Positions 47,195 through 56,797 of a DNA stretch of 64,000 bases are shown one piece after another (positions within the stretch are counted from its first letter, which is position 1; each line of letters begins with the position of its first letter). The position numbers and the translations under genes were made by a program. This DNA comes from Teichococcus deserti (GTDB lineage: Bacteria; Pseudomonadota; Alphaproteobacteria; Acetobacterales; Acetobacteraceae), in the NCBI RefSeq assembly GCF_001982615.1, contig NZ_MLCO01000077.1:19245-83244 (forward strand), written 5' to 3'. The notes beneath the pieces were generated by a model. The model was not told the DNA's origin. It saw nothing but the letters and a program-made list of their open reading frames with translations, and searched no databases.

Positions 47195-48517
47195 ATGCCC
47201 GCAGCAGCCATCCTCCTCGCCGCCGGTCTCGGCACCCGCATGAAAAGCCGCCTGCCCAAGGCGCTGCACCCGCTGGCCGGACGGCCGATGCTGAACCACC
47301 TGATCGCCGCCTGCGAAGGCGTCTTCGACCGGGTGGTGGTGGTGGTCGGCCCCGACATGCCGGCCCTGGAAGCCGCCGCCCATCCGCATGCGACCGTGGT
47401 CCAGGCCGAGCGCCTGGGCACCGGCCATGCCGCGCTCCAGGCCGCGCCGCTGCTCGCGGGTTTCGAGGGCGATGTCGCGGTGCTCTATGCCGACAACCCG
47501 CTGATCACGCCGCAGACGCTGCAGCGCCTGCGCGCCGCCCGCGACAATGCGGGCCTGGCCCTGCTGGCGATGCGCCCGGCCGATCCGGCGCGCTATGGCC
47601 GCGTGCTGCAGGACGCTTCTGGCAATGTCACCCGCATCGTCGAATTCGCCGACGCGAATGACGAGGAGCGCGCCGTCGGCCTCTGCAATGCCGGCGTCCT
47701 CTGCGCGCCATCGAGAAAACTGTTCGGCTGGCTGCGGCGGGTGCGCAACGACAACCGGGCCGGCGAATACTACCTGACCGATCTCGTGCCGCTGGCCGTC
47801 GCCGATGGCGACCGCGTCACCGCCGTCGAGGCGCCGGAGGCGGAGCTGCGCGGCATCAACAGCCGCGTCGAGCTCGCTGCCGCCGAGGCCGAGATCCAGG
47901 CCCGCTTGCGCCGCCAGGCCATGGAGCAGGGCGCGACCCTGATCCAGCCGGACTCGGTGGTCTTTGCCTATGACACGCGCCTCGGCCGCGACGTGACCGT
48001 GCAGCCGCATGTCGTCTTCGGCCCCGGCGTCACCGTCGAGGATGGCGTGGAGATCCGCGCCTTCTCGCATCTGGAAGGCTGCGTGGTGCGGGCGGGCGCG
48101 CTGGTCGGCCCCTATGCAAGGCTGCGCCCCGGCACCGATGTCGGCCCCCGCGCCCATATCGGCAATTTTGTCGAGCTGAAGAATGCTCAGGTCGCGGAAG
48201 GCGCCAAGGCCAACCACCTGAGCTATATCGGCGATGCCAGCATCGGCGCCGGCAGCAATATCGGCGCCGGCACCATCACCTGCAATTACGACGGCTTCGC
48301 CAAGCACCGCACCACGATCGGGGCAGGGGTCTTCGTCGGCTCCCACACCACGCTGGTGGCGCCGATCGCGCTCGGCGACGGGTCGATGACGGCCGCCGGC
48401 TCGGTGCTGACCAAGGACGTGGCCGCCGACGCGATGGCCTTCGCCCGCGCCCGGCCTGCCGAGAAACCCGGAGCCGCCGCCGCCTTCCGCGCGGCGCGGC
48501 GCAAGGAGAAGAAGTGA
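47195..48517 (+). CDS. glmU: bifunctional UDP-GlcNAc pyrophosphorylase/GlcN-1-P acetyltransferase
   Basis: A 440-residue enzyme making UDP-GlcNAc for peptidoglycan and lipopolysaccharide. The N-terminal uridyltransferase shows ILLAAGLGTRMKSRLPKALHPLAG. The C-terminal left-handed beta-helix acetyltransferase shows hexapeptide repeats (VRAGALVGPYARLRPGTDVG, AHIGNFVELKNAQV, GAGSNIGAGTITCNYDG). Start MPAAAILL at 47195 is best by homology; ATG 47186 is possible. It is directly followed by glmS: stop TGA and start ATG abut without a gap, so translation is coupled. Confidence 0.95.
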   Translation: MPAAAILLAAGLGTRMKSRLPKALHPLAGRPMLNHLIAACEGVFDRVVVVVGPDMPALEAAAHPHATVVQAERLGTGHAALQAAPLLAGFEGDVAVLYADNPLITPQTLQRLRAARDNAGLALLAMRPADPARYGRVLQDASGNVTRIVEFADANDEERAVGLCNAGVLCAPSRKLFGWLRRVRNDNRAGEYYLTDLVPLAVADGDRVTAVEAPEAELRGINSRVELAAAEAEIQARLRRQAMEQGATLIQPDSVVFAYDTRLGRDVTVQPHVVFGPGVTVEDGVEIRAFSHLEGCVVRAGALVGPYARLRPGTDVGPRAHIGNFVELKNAQVAEGAKANHLSYIGDASIGAGSNIGAGTITCNYDGFAKHRTTIGAGVFVGSHTTLVAPIALGDGSMTAAGSVLTKDVAADAMAFARARPAEKPGAAAAFRAARRKEKK

Positions 48518-50344
<1,827 letters not shown>

Positions 50345-50392
50345 TGCGACCGGCCGCGGCGGGGCGATGCCCTGCCGCGGCCGATCGCGACC

Positions 50393-51490
50393 TCAGGCCG
50401 CGCGATACCGCTCCAGCCAATGGGCATAGGGGGCGGGCAGGGTCCAGGACGGCTTCTCGACGCCCAGCTGCTTGGCGGCGAAGAAGGGCCAGTGCGGGTT
50501 CTCGAGCAGCGGCCGGCCCATCATCACCAGGTCGACCTGGCCCTTCTCCAGCATGGCCTCGGCCATTTGCGGCGTGCCGACATACCAGCTGGTGGCGGTG
50601 GGCAGGCCGGTCTCTCGCCGCATGCGGCCGGCGGTCTCGCCCATGAAGCCGGGGCCCCAGGGGATCTTCGCCGTTGGCGTGTTGAAGCCGACCGAGACGT
50701 CGAAGAAGTCCAGCCCCTCGGCCTTCATGGCGCGGGCGAGCTCGGCGGCCTCCTGCTGCATCGTCTCGTCATCGCCGTCGAACTCGATGACGCTGAAGCG
50801 GGCCGAGAGCGGCAGATGCGCCGGCCAGGCCTTGCGCACCGCGCGGACCGTCTCGACCAGGAAGCGGCCACGGTTCCCGGCCGAGCCGCCATAGGCGTCG
50901 GTCCGCTGGTTCGAGTATTTCGAGAAGAAATTCTGGGCCAGGTAGCCGTGCGCGAAATGCAGCATCAGCCATTCGAAGCCGGCCTCGCGCGCCCGCTCGG
51001 CGGCGGCGACGAAATCGGCCTGGACGCGGGCGATGTCCTCCAGCGTCATCTCCTTCGGCGTCTTCGACAGTCCGCCGCCGAAGGCCACCGCCGACGGCGC
51101 GATGGTCTGCCAGCCGCGCGGATCGCCCTCGGCGATGTGGTCGTCGCCTTCCCAGGGGCGGTTGGCGCTGGCCTTGCGTCCGGCATGGCCGATCTGGATG
51201 CCGGGCACTGCGCCGGCCGCCTTGATCGCCGCGACGACCGGCTTGAAGGCGTCTTTCTGGGTGTCGTTCCAGAGGCCGGTGCAGCCCGGGGTGATGCGGC
51301 CCTCGGGCGAGACGCCGGTGGCCTCGACCACCACCAGCCCGGCGCCGCCTCGGGCCAGGGCCGTGTAGTGCGCCTGGTGCCAGTCGTTCGGCACGCCCTC
51401 CTCGGCGGAGTACTGGCACATCGGCGAGACGACGATGCGGTTGCGCAGGGTGACGCCCTTCAGGGTATAGGGCTCGAAAAGATGCGGCAT
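50393..51490 (-). CDS. Old Yellow Enzyme family NADH:flavin oxidoreductase (YqjM-like)
   Basis: A 365-residue FMN ene-reductase. The thermophilic-like/YqjM class is marked by the redox Cys in SPMCQYSAEEGVPNDWH and by LMLHFAHGYLAQNFFSKYSNQRTD, which contains the two ligand-binding His. GGSAGNRGRFLVETV and VMMGRPLLENPHWPF bind FMN. It reduces C=C bonds of electrophiles such as enones and nitro compounds. Divergent from an ArsR-type regulator across an inverted repeat, which suggests inducible control by that regulator. Confidence 0.93.
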   Translation of the reverse strand: MPHLFEPYTLKGVTLRNRIVVSPMCQYSAEEGVPNDWHQAHYTALARGGAGLVVVEATGVSPEGRITPGCTGLWNDTQKDAFKPVVAAIKAAGAVPGIQIGHAGRKASANRPWEGDDHIAEGDPRGWQTIAPSAVAFGGGLSKTPKEMTLEDIARVQADFVAAAERAREAGFEWLMLHFAHGYLAQNFFSKYSNQRTDAYGGSAGNRGRFLVETVRAVRKAWPAHLPLSARFSVIEFDGDDETMQQEAAELARAMKAEGLDFFDVSVGFNTPTAKIPWGPGFMGETAGRMRRETGLPTATSWYVGTPQMAEAMLEKGQVDLVMMGRPLLENPHWPFFAAKQLGVEKPSWTLPAPYAHWLERYRAA

Positions 51491-51518
51491 CAGGCTGTCC
51501 TCGGGTGACGTGGCGCCT

Positions 51519-51540
51519 TAGTTCCATCAATCTCGAACTA
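51519..51540. promoter_or_regulatory. ArsR-type operator
   Basis: TAGTTC and GAACTA are perfect inverted arms with a 10-bp spacer, in the divergent gap between the OYE gene and the ArsR-type regulator. Position and arm type fit sites used by ArsR repressors for OYE genes. Confidence 0.6.
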
Positions 51541-51584
51541 TTGGCAAGCCCTGCGGTGGGGCATGCCAGAGGAGCGTGGCGCCG

Positions 51585-51893
51585 ATGGCGGCGATGAAGC
51601 ACCCGGAAGCGTCCGAGTTCCGTCTTGAGAAAGTGCTGCATGCGCTGAGCGACGGCGTGCGCCTCGGCATCGTCCGCCAGCTGGCGGCAGAGGGTGAGGC
51701 CAGCTGCGGCGCCCTCGATGGCGGCCGGCCGAAATCCAGCGTCTCGCATCATTTCCGCGTGCTGCGGGAGGCAGGCCTCGTCCGCACCACCACCTTCGGG
51801 GTGACGCATATGAATTCGCTGCGCCGCGCCGAGCTCGACGCGCGCTTCCCGGGGCTGCTGGCAGCAGTGCTGGCAGCCGAAGGTCAGGGCTGA
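51585..51893 (+). CDS. ArsR family transcriptional regulator
   Basis: A 102-residue winged-helix repressor: FRLEKVLHALSDGVRLGIVRQLAAEGEASCGAL, then the recognition helix SSVSHHFRVLREAGLVRTTTFGV. The usual metal-binding CVC motif is absent, so it likely senses another ligand, perhaps an electrophile through its single Cys near residue 38. GAGGAG at 51568-51573 best fits the ATG at 51585; GTG 51576 is too close. It is divergent from the OYE gene. Confidence 0.88.
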   Translation: MAAMKHPEASEFRLEKVLHALSDGVRLGIVRQLAAEGEASCGALDGGRPKSSVSHHFRVLREAGLVRTTTFGVTHMNSLRRAELDARFPGLLAAVLAAEGQG

Positions 51894-51990
51894 CCCGCGC
51901 CGGCCGGGTGCGACAGGCGCCGTCACAGGCTGGCGGCCCAACCGCCGCGCCGCTATGCTGCGGCGCAACATTTCCGCTCGCGGAGCCCCT

Positions 51991-52455
51991 ATGCCCGTCC
52001 AACCCGCCGCTAGCTGGACCCGCCCGGCCCGCACCGAATTCATGGCCCGACGCTATCTGGCCAGCCGCGGCGGCGCGCCGATGGTCGAAGATCCGCTGCG
52101 CGCGGCGCTGCCCAGGCTGCGGCGCGAGGTGGCGCAATGCCGCAGGCTGGCCCGCCTCGACCTCGGCCTGGCGGCGGCGCTGGTCAGCGTCGCGCTGACC
52201 GTCATCGGCACCGTCTGGCTGGCGCCGCTGCATGGCGGCATCCTGCTGGTGCTGGTCTATCTCCATCTGGTGCCGCTGCTGGGCCTGGCCGTCGTCGTCT
52301 GGGGCGCCATCGTCATGGAGACATCCGGCCCACGCCTGGTCACCGCCCGCCGCATCGCGGCAGCGCTGCAGGACCGGGCCTGGCTGGAGGCGCTGGATCT
52401 CGCGGTGCATGGCCTGCCCGACCCGGCCGCAGAAGCGGTGGCGCCCGGCGCCTGA
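51991..52455 (+). CDS. hypothetical protein with two membrane helices
   Basis: A 154-residue protein with a basic N-terminal region, then two long hydrophobic segments (LDLGLAAALVSVALTVIGTVWLA and GGILLVLVYLHLVPLLGLAVVVWGAIVM) separated by a short loop, and a soluble C terminus. GGAG 6 nt upstream supports ATG 51991. I recognise no family; it is probably an inner-membrane protein. It stands alone, 97 bp after the ArsR gene. Confidence 0.65.
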   Translation: MPVQPAASWTRPARTEFMARRYLASRGGAPMVEDPLRAALPRLRREVAQCRRLARLDLGLAAALVSVALTVIGTVWLAPLHGGILLVLVYLHLVPLLGLAVVVWGAIVMETSGPRLVTARRIAAALQDRAWLEALDLAVHGLPDPAAEAVAPGA

Positions 52456-52664
52456 CTGGGCTAGGCTGACCCCAGCCGCGGCCCGCAAGGGCTGGCGACT
52501 CGGGCTTGGCGGCGAAGACAGCCGTCTCCGGCATCCTGTGCCGGTTCGCGCCTGGCGGCAAAAACCGCCTTCCCAGGCCTGTAAACCCCGCCGCGCCCGC
52601 AGGCGTTCCGTCGATCGAGCATCGCATGGAGCGTCGCTGTCGCGCCCCGGAGGAGGACCAGGCC

Positions 52665-53318
52665 ATGTCGAGCAGCATTTCCGGACTTTCCAGCAGCCAG
52701 CTGGCCAACAGCCAGGTGGAACGCCTCGCCGCGCTGCAGCTGGGGCCGCGCAACAGCCGCGCCAATCCCGACAGCGACCAGGGCCAGGCGGTCGACGCCA
52801 CCAACCAGACCCAGGTGATTGGCCTGCGCACCGCGGCGCTGGGCGACGACATGCTGGCGGCGCTGCTGACCGGCGAAGCCGGGGATGCCTCCACCCAGTC
52901 CTCCACGGGCGCCAGCACCAGCCTGACCAGCAGCGCCGAGGGCGTCAGCCGCGAGGCGGTGACCGCGCTCGAGGACCAGGGCGACAGCACCGCGCGGCTG
53001 CTGTCGCAGCTGGGTGACTGGCGGCTGAGCGACGCGCCGGCCAGCGGTGCCGCGCCCGGCGGGGTGGATGCGCCCTCCGGCCCCTTCGGCAACCGTCCGG
53101 CCCCGCCGCCGGGCGGCGCCGCCCCCGAGGCCGACGCCGCGGCGACCAACGAGGTCGCGACCGGCGCCCAGGGCAGCCTCGAGCCGACCGGCAGCGATGC
53201 CGCCGACAGCTATGCCGCGCGCCGGCAGCAGATCACCGACTCGCTCTATGCCGCGGTCGCCGCCTATGCGACTGGCAGCTCCGCCACCATGGGGTCGCTG
53301 GCCTCGGTCGAGGTCTGA
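52665..53318 (+). CDS. hypothetical Ser/Ala/Gly-rich protein
   Basis: A 217-residue protein of low complexity: MSSSISGLSSSQLANSQ at the start, a region rich in Ser/Thr/Gly/Ala, a Pro/Gly linker (NRPAPPPGGAAP), and a final AYATGSSATMGSLASVEV. It is acidic and has only one obvious helical stretch (YAARRQQITDSLYAAVAAYA). No signal peptide or membrane helix is seen. A very strong GGAGGAGG at 52649-52656 sets the start; the frame open to 52506 is not needed. The composition recalls secreted or surface-structure accessory proteins, but I do not recognise a family. Confidence 0.65.
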   Translation: MSSSISGLSSSQLANSQVERLAALQLGPRNSRANPDSDQGQAVDATNQTQVIGLRTAALGDDMLAALLTGEAGDASTQSSTGASTSLTSSAEGVSREAVTALEDQGDSTARLLSQLGDWRLSDAPASGAAPGGVDAPSGPFGNRPAPPPGGAAPEADAAATNEVATGAQGSLEPTGSDAADSYAARRQQITDSLYAAVAAYATGSSATMGSLASVEV

Positions 53319-53343
53319 CCGCGCCGGCCGCCACGAAGAAGAA

Positions 53344-53373
53344 GGGCCCCGGGGAATCGCTTCCCCGGGGCCC
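53344..53373. terminator. long GC palindrome between convergent genes
   Basis: A 13-bp perfect stem (GGGCCCCGGGGAA / TTCCCCGGGGCCC) with a TCGC loop, further bracketed by CGAAG and CTTCG. It lies between the Ser/Ala-rich protein gene and the DUF3309 gene, which converge. Confidence 0.8.
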
Positions 53374-53402
53374 TGCTTCGTTCAGGCGGTATCGCGCTGC
53401 GG

Positions 53403-53555
53403 TCAGATGCGTCCCATCAGCAGCAGGATCAGCAGGATCAGCAGCACCAGGCCGAGGCCGCCCGAGGGGCCGTAGCCCCAGCCGCTGCTGTAGCCCCAGC
53501 GCGGCAGGGCGCCGACCAGCAGCAGGATGACGATGATCAGCAATATCAGGCCCAT
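53403..53555 (-). CDS. DUF3309 small membrane protein
   Basis: A 50-residue protein. Its layout is two hydrophobic Leu/Ile stretches (GLILLIIVILLLVGALP and LGLVLLILLILLLMGRI) around a Trp/Gly/Tyr-rich centre (WGYSSGWGYGPSGG). This matches the DUF3309 family of alphaproteobacteria, often stress-induced but of unknown function. The gene runs from ATG 53555 to TGA 53403. Confidence 0.88.
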   Translation of the reverse strand: MGLILLIIVILLLVGALPRWGYSSGWGYGPSGGLGLVLLILLILLLMGRI

Positions 53556-53755
53556 GGAGTCTTCTCCCTTGGATTTCCGTCCAGCTTGCGCCGTGCGGGG
53601 TCAACGCCGCGGAACGGCAGGATGTTGCGTGACGGCGGGTTTATTCGGCATGCGGCCGGGCTGACAGCGGGCGCCGGCCTGCCTAACTTCCCTGCACCAG
53701 ACGGGCTGCCGGGCATCGAAGCGGCGGGCCGCCACGCTGTGGGAGAGGAACCGTC

Positions 53756-55234
53756 ATGCTCGACACCGTCACCAAGCTGGTCCTGAAGGACCCCGACCTG
53801 CTGCGGCAGGCCAACTATATCGACGGCCAGTGGGTGAAGGCCGACGACGGCAAGGTGCTGGAGGTGAAGAACCCCGCCACCGGCGAGCTGATCGGCACCA
53901 TCCCGGCCATGGGCCAGGCCGAGACCCGCCGCGCCATCGAGGCCGCCAACGCCGCCTGGCCGGCCTGGCGCGCCATGCTGGCCAATGAGCGCGCCGCCAT
54001 CCTGAAGAAGCTGGCCGCGCTGATGCTGGCCAATACCGAGGATCTGGCGGCCATCATGACGGCCGAGCAGGGCAAGCCCTATGCCGAGGCCAAGGGCGAG
54101 GTCGCCTATTCCGCCAGCTTCATCGAGTGGTTCGCCGAGGAGGCCCGCCGCGTCAACGGCGAGACCATCCCGCAGAACGCCAAGGGCCGCCGCATCCTGG
54201 TGACCAAGGAGCCGGTGGGCGTCTTCGCCGCCATCACGCCCTGGAACTTCCCCTCGGCCATGATCACCCGCAAGGCCGGTCCGGGCTGGGCCGCCGGCTG
54301 CACCGGCGTGATCCGCCCGGCCAGCCAGACGCCCTTCTCGGCGCTCGCCATCGCGGTCCTCGCCGAGCGCGCCGGCATGCCCAAGGGCGTCTGCAACGTC
54401 ATCACCGGCCCGTCCTCGGGCACCGGCAAGGAGCTCACCGGCAACCCGCTGGTGCGCAAGCTGTCCTTCACCGGCTCCACCGAGGTCGGCCGCGTGCTGC
54501 TCGAGCAATGCGCGCAGACCATCAAGAAGACCTCGATGGAGCTTGGCGGCAACGCCCCCTTCATCGTCTTCGACGACGCCGACCTGGACGAGGCGGTCAA
54601 GGGCGCCATGGCGTCGAAGTACCGCAACACCGGACAGACCTGCGTCTGCGCCAACCGCATCCTGGTGCAGGAAGGGGTCTACGACGCCTTCGCCGCCAAG
54701 CTGAAGGCCGCGGTCGAAGGCCTCAAGGTCGGCAACGGCATGGAGGAGGGGGTCACCCAGGGCCCGCTGATCAATGCCGACGCGGTGAAGAAGGTGCAGG
54801 AGCATATCGCCGACGCCCTGTCCAAGGGCGCCAGCGTCGTCACCGGCGGCAAGCCCCATGCCCGGGGCGGCAACTTCTTCGAGCCGACGGTGCTGGCCAA
54901 CGTGCCGCACGAGGCCGCCATCTTCCGCGAGGAGACATTCGGCCCCGTCGCGCCGCTGTTCCGCTTCAAGACCGAGGAAGAGGCGATCCGCCTGGCCAAC
55001 GACACCGAGTTCGGCCTGGCCGCCTATTTCTACGCCCGCGACGTCGGCCGCATCTTCCGCGTCGCCGAGGCGCTGGAATACGGCATCATCGGCATCAACG
55101 AAGGCATCATCTCGACCGCCGAGGCGCCCTTCGGCGGCTTTAAGCAGTCGGGGCTGGGGCGCGAGGGGTCGACCCACGGGATCGACGAGTATCTCGAGAC
55201 CAAGTACCTCGCCCTCGGCGGCATCGGCGGCTGA
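53756..55234 (+). CDS. gabD: succinate-semialdehyde dehydrogenase
   Basis: A 492-residue NAD(P)-dependent aldehyde dehydrogenase, closest by eye to GabD, which oxidises succinate semialdehyde to succinate. Seen: RQANYIDGQWV, PWNFPSAMITRKAGPGWAAGC, LSFTGSTEVGR, the catalytic Glu in MELGGNAPFIVFDDADLD, the catalytic Cys in NTGQTCVCANR, EETFGPVAPLFRF and FGGFKQSGLGREG. The motif that normally reads LKPASQTPFSAL is IRPASQTPFSAL, with Arg at residue 187 in place of the cofactor-binding Lys. GAGAGGAA upstream supports the ATG. Confidence 0.9.
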   Translation: MLDTVTKLVLKDPDLLRQANYIDGQWVKADDGKVLEVKNPATGELIGTIPAMGQAETRRAIEAANAAWPAWRAMLANERAAILKKLAALMLANTEDLAAIMTAEQGKPYAEAKGEVAYSASFIEWFAEEARRVNGETIPQNAKGRRILVTKEPVGVFAAITPWNFPSAMITRKAGPGWAAGCTGVIRPASQTPFSALAIAVLAERAGMPKGVCNVITGPSSGTGKELTGNPLVRKLSFTGSTEVGRVLLEQCAQTIKKTSMELGGNAPFIVFDDADLDEAVKGAMASKYRNTGQTCVCANRILVQEGVYDAFAAKLKAAVEGLKVGNGMEEGVTQGPLINADAVKKVQEHIADALSKGASVVTGGKPHARGGNFFEPTVLANVPHEAAIFREETFGPVAPLFRFKTEEEAIRLANDTEFGLAAYFYARDVGRIFRVAEALEYGIIGINEGIISTAEAPFGGFKQSGLGREGSTHGIDEYLETKYLALGGIGG

Positions 55235-55249
55235 GCAAGTAAGCGAAGG

Positions 55250-55272
55250 CCGGGGGAACTGAGTTCCCCCGG
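55250..55272. repeat. dispersed palindrome after gabD
   Basis: Arms CCGGGGGAA / TTCCCCCGG with a 5-nt loop, followed by ACCCCCACATTC. It lies 15 bp after the gabD stop codon. Same family as the copies at 18279 and 44658, but its T-run is lost. Confidence 0.8.
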
Positions 55273-55376
55273 ACCCCCACATTCATAAGGGCTGCCCTGC
55301 ACTCCAAGGGCGCGACCTTGACGAAAAAGCCGCGGCATCCCTTCTTGCGAAACAGCAGAGACAGGGATCCCGCCCG

Positions 55377-56741
55377 ATGAGCAGCTACGACTTCGACCTC
55401 TTCGTCATCGGCGGCGGCTCCGGCGGCGTGCGCTGCGCCCGTATCTCGGCCGGCCACGGTGCCCGGGTCGCGGTGGCGGAGGAACGCTTCTGGGGCGGCA
55501 CCTGCGTCAATGTCGGCTGCGTGCCGAAGAAGATCATGGTCCACGCCGCCGAATACGGGCAGTGGGCGCATGACGCCCCGGCCTTCGGCTGGACCGAGGC
55601 GCAGCCCGGCGCGCATGACTGGACCACGCTCGCCACCGCCCGCGACGCCGAGGTCGCCCGCCTCAACGCCATCTATTCCCGCCTGCTGACCAACGCTAAC
55701 GTCACCAGCTTCAACGCCCGCGCCACCTTCATCGACGACCACACCCTCGATGTCGGCGGGACGCGTATCACCGCCGAGCGCATCGTCATCGCCGTCGGCG
55801 GCCGCCCGCAGCGCCCTGCCATCCCCGGTGCCGAGCTCGGCCTGGTCTCCGACGACCTCTTCACCCTGAAGGCGCGCCCGCAGCGCATCATCGTCATCGG
55901 CGGCGGCTATATCGCCCTCGAATTTGCCTCCCTGCTGCGCGGCCTGGGCTCGGATGTGGACCTGCTCTACCGCCAGCCGCTGCCGTTGCGCGGCATGGAC
56001 GGCGACCTGCGCGCCGCCATGGCCGAGGCGCTGGAAAACCAGGGCATCCGCCTGCATCCCGGCCAGATGCCGGCGAAGCTGGAGCGCGGGTCCGACGGCG
56101 TCCTGCGCCTGACCACCGAGGACGGCGCGGTGCTGGAGACCGACCAGGTGATGTTCGCCACCGGCCGCGTGCCCCACACGGACGGCCTCGGGCTGGAGAA
56201 GGTGGGCATCAAGACCGGCGCTTCCGGCTGCGTCCCCGTCACGCTGGAGCAGGCGACCACCCAGCCCCACATCTTCGCCATCGGCGACGTCACCGACCAG
56301 CTGAACCTGACTCCGGTCGCGACCGCGGTGGGCCATGCCCTGGCCGACACCCTCTTCGGTGGCCGCCCGCGCACGGCGAGCTTCCAGAACGTGCCGACGG
56401 CGATCTTCACCTCGCCGCCGGCCGCGACGGTCGGGCTGTCGGAGGAGGCGGCGGCGCTGCAGGGCCCGATCGACGTCTATGTCGCCCGCTTCACGCCGAT
56501 GCGCCACACCATCAGCAAGGCGCCGCGCAAGACGCTGATGAAGCTGGTGGTGGCCCGCCGCACCCAGCGCGTGCTCGGCGCCCATATGCTGGGCGAGGAT
56601 GCGGCCGAGATCATGCAGGGCATCGCGGTGGCCATCGTCGCCGGCGCCACGAAAGAGGATTTCGACCGCACCATCGGCATCCACCCGACCGCGGCCGAGG
56701 AATTCGTCACCCTCCGCACGGTGACGCGGCAGGTCGGATAA
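55377..56741 (+). CDS. gor: glutathione-disulfide reductase
   Basis: A 454-residue FAD/NADPH enzyme that reduces glutathione disulfide. The FAD-binding start is FDLFVIGGGSGGVRCARISA. The redox disulfide lies in WGGTCVNVGCVPKK, typical of glutathione reductases. The NADPH domain shows IIVIGGGYIALEFASLLRGLG, the second FAD motif is IFAIGDVTDQLNLTPVA, and the catalytic His-Glu pair is in GIHPTAAEEFVTLRT. The ribosome-binding site is CAGGGA. It follows gabD after 142 bp including a palindrome. Confidence 0.94.
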   Translation: MSSYDFDLFVIGGGSGGVRCARISAGHGARVAVAEERFWGGTCVNVGCVPKKIMVHAAEYGQWAHDAPAFGWTEAQPGAHDWTTLATARDAEVARLNAIYSRLLTNANVTSFNARATFIDDHTLDVGGTRITAERIVIAVGGRPQRPAIPGAELGLVSDDLFTLKARPQRIIVIGGGYIALEFASLLRGLGSDVDLLYRQPLPLRGMDGDLRAAMAEALENQGIRLHPGQMPAKLERGSDGVLRLTTEDGAVLETDQVMFATGRVPHTDGLGLEKVGIKTGASGCVPVTLEQATTQPHIFAIGDVTDQLNLTPVATAVGHALADTLFGGRPRTASFQNVPTAIFTSPPAATVGLSEEAAALQGPIDVYVARFTPMRHTISKAPRKTLMKLVVARRTQRVLGAHMLGEDAAEIMQGIAVAIVAGATKEDFDRTIGIHPTAAEEFVTLRTVTRQVG

Positions 56742-56797
56742 GGTCGGGGTCAAGCCGGGCCATTCAACCCGGAACGGTTCCGGGCCATGATGGCCGC

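Noticed and set aside
55285..55345. A possible third, deleted copy of the composite element after gabD
   Set aside because: Only GCGCGACCTT and a few scattered bases match; the other blocks and their spacing are absent.
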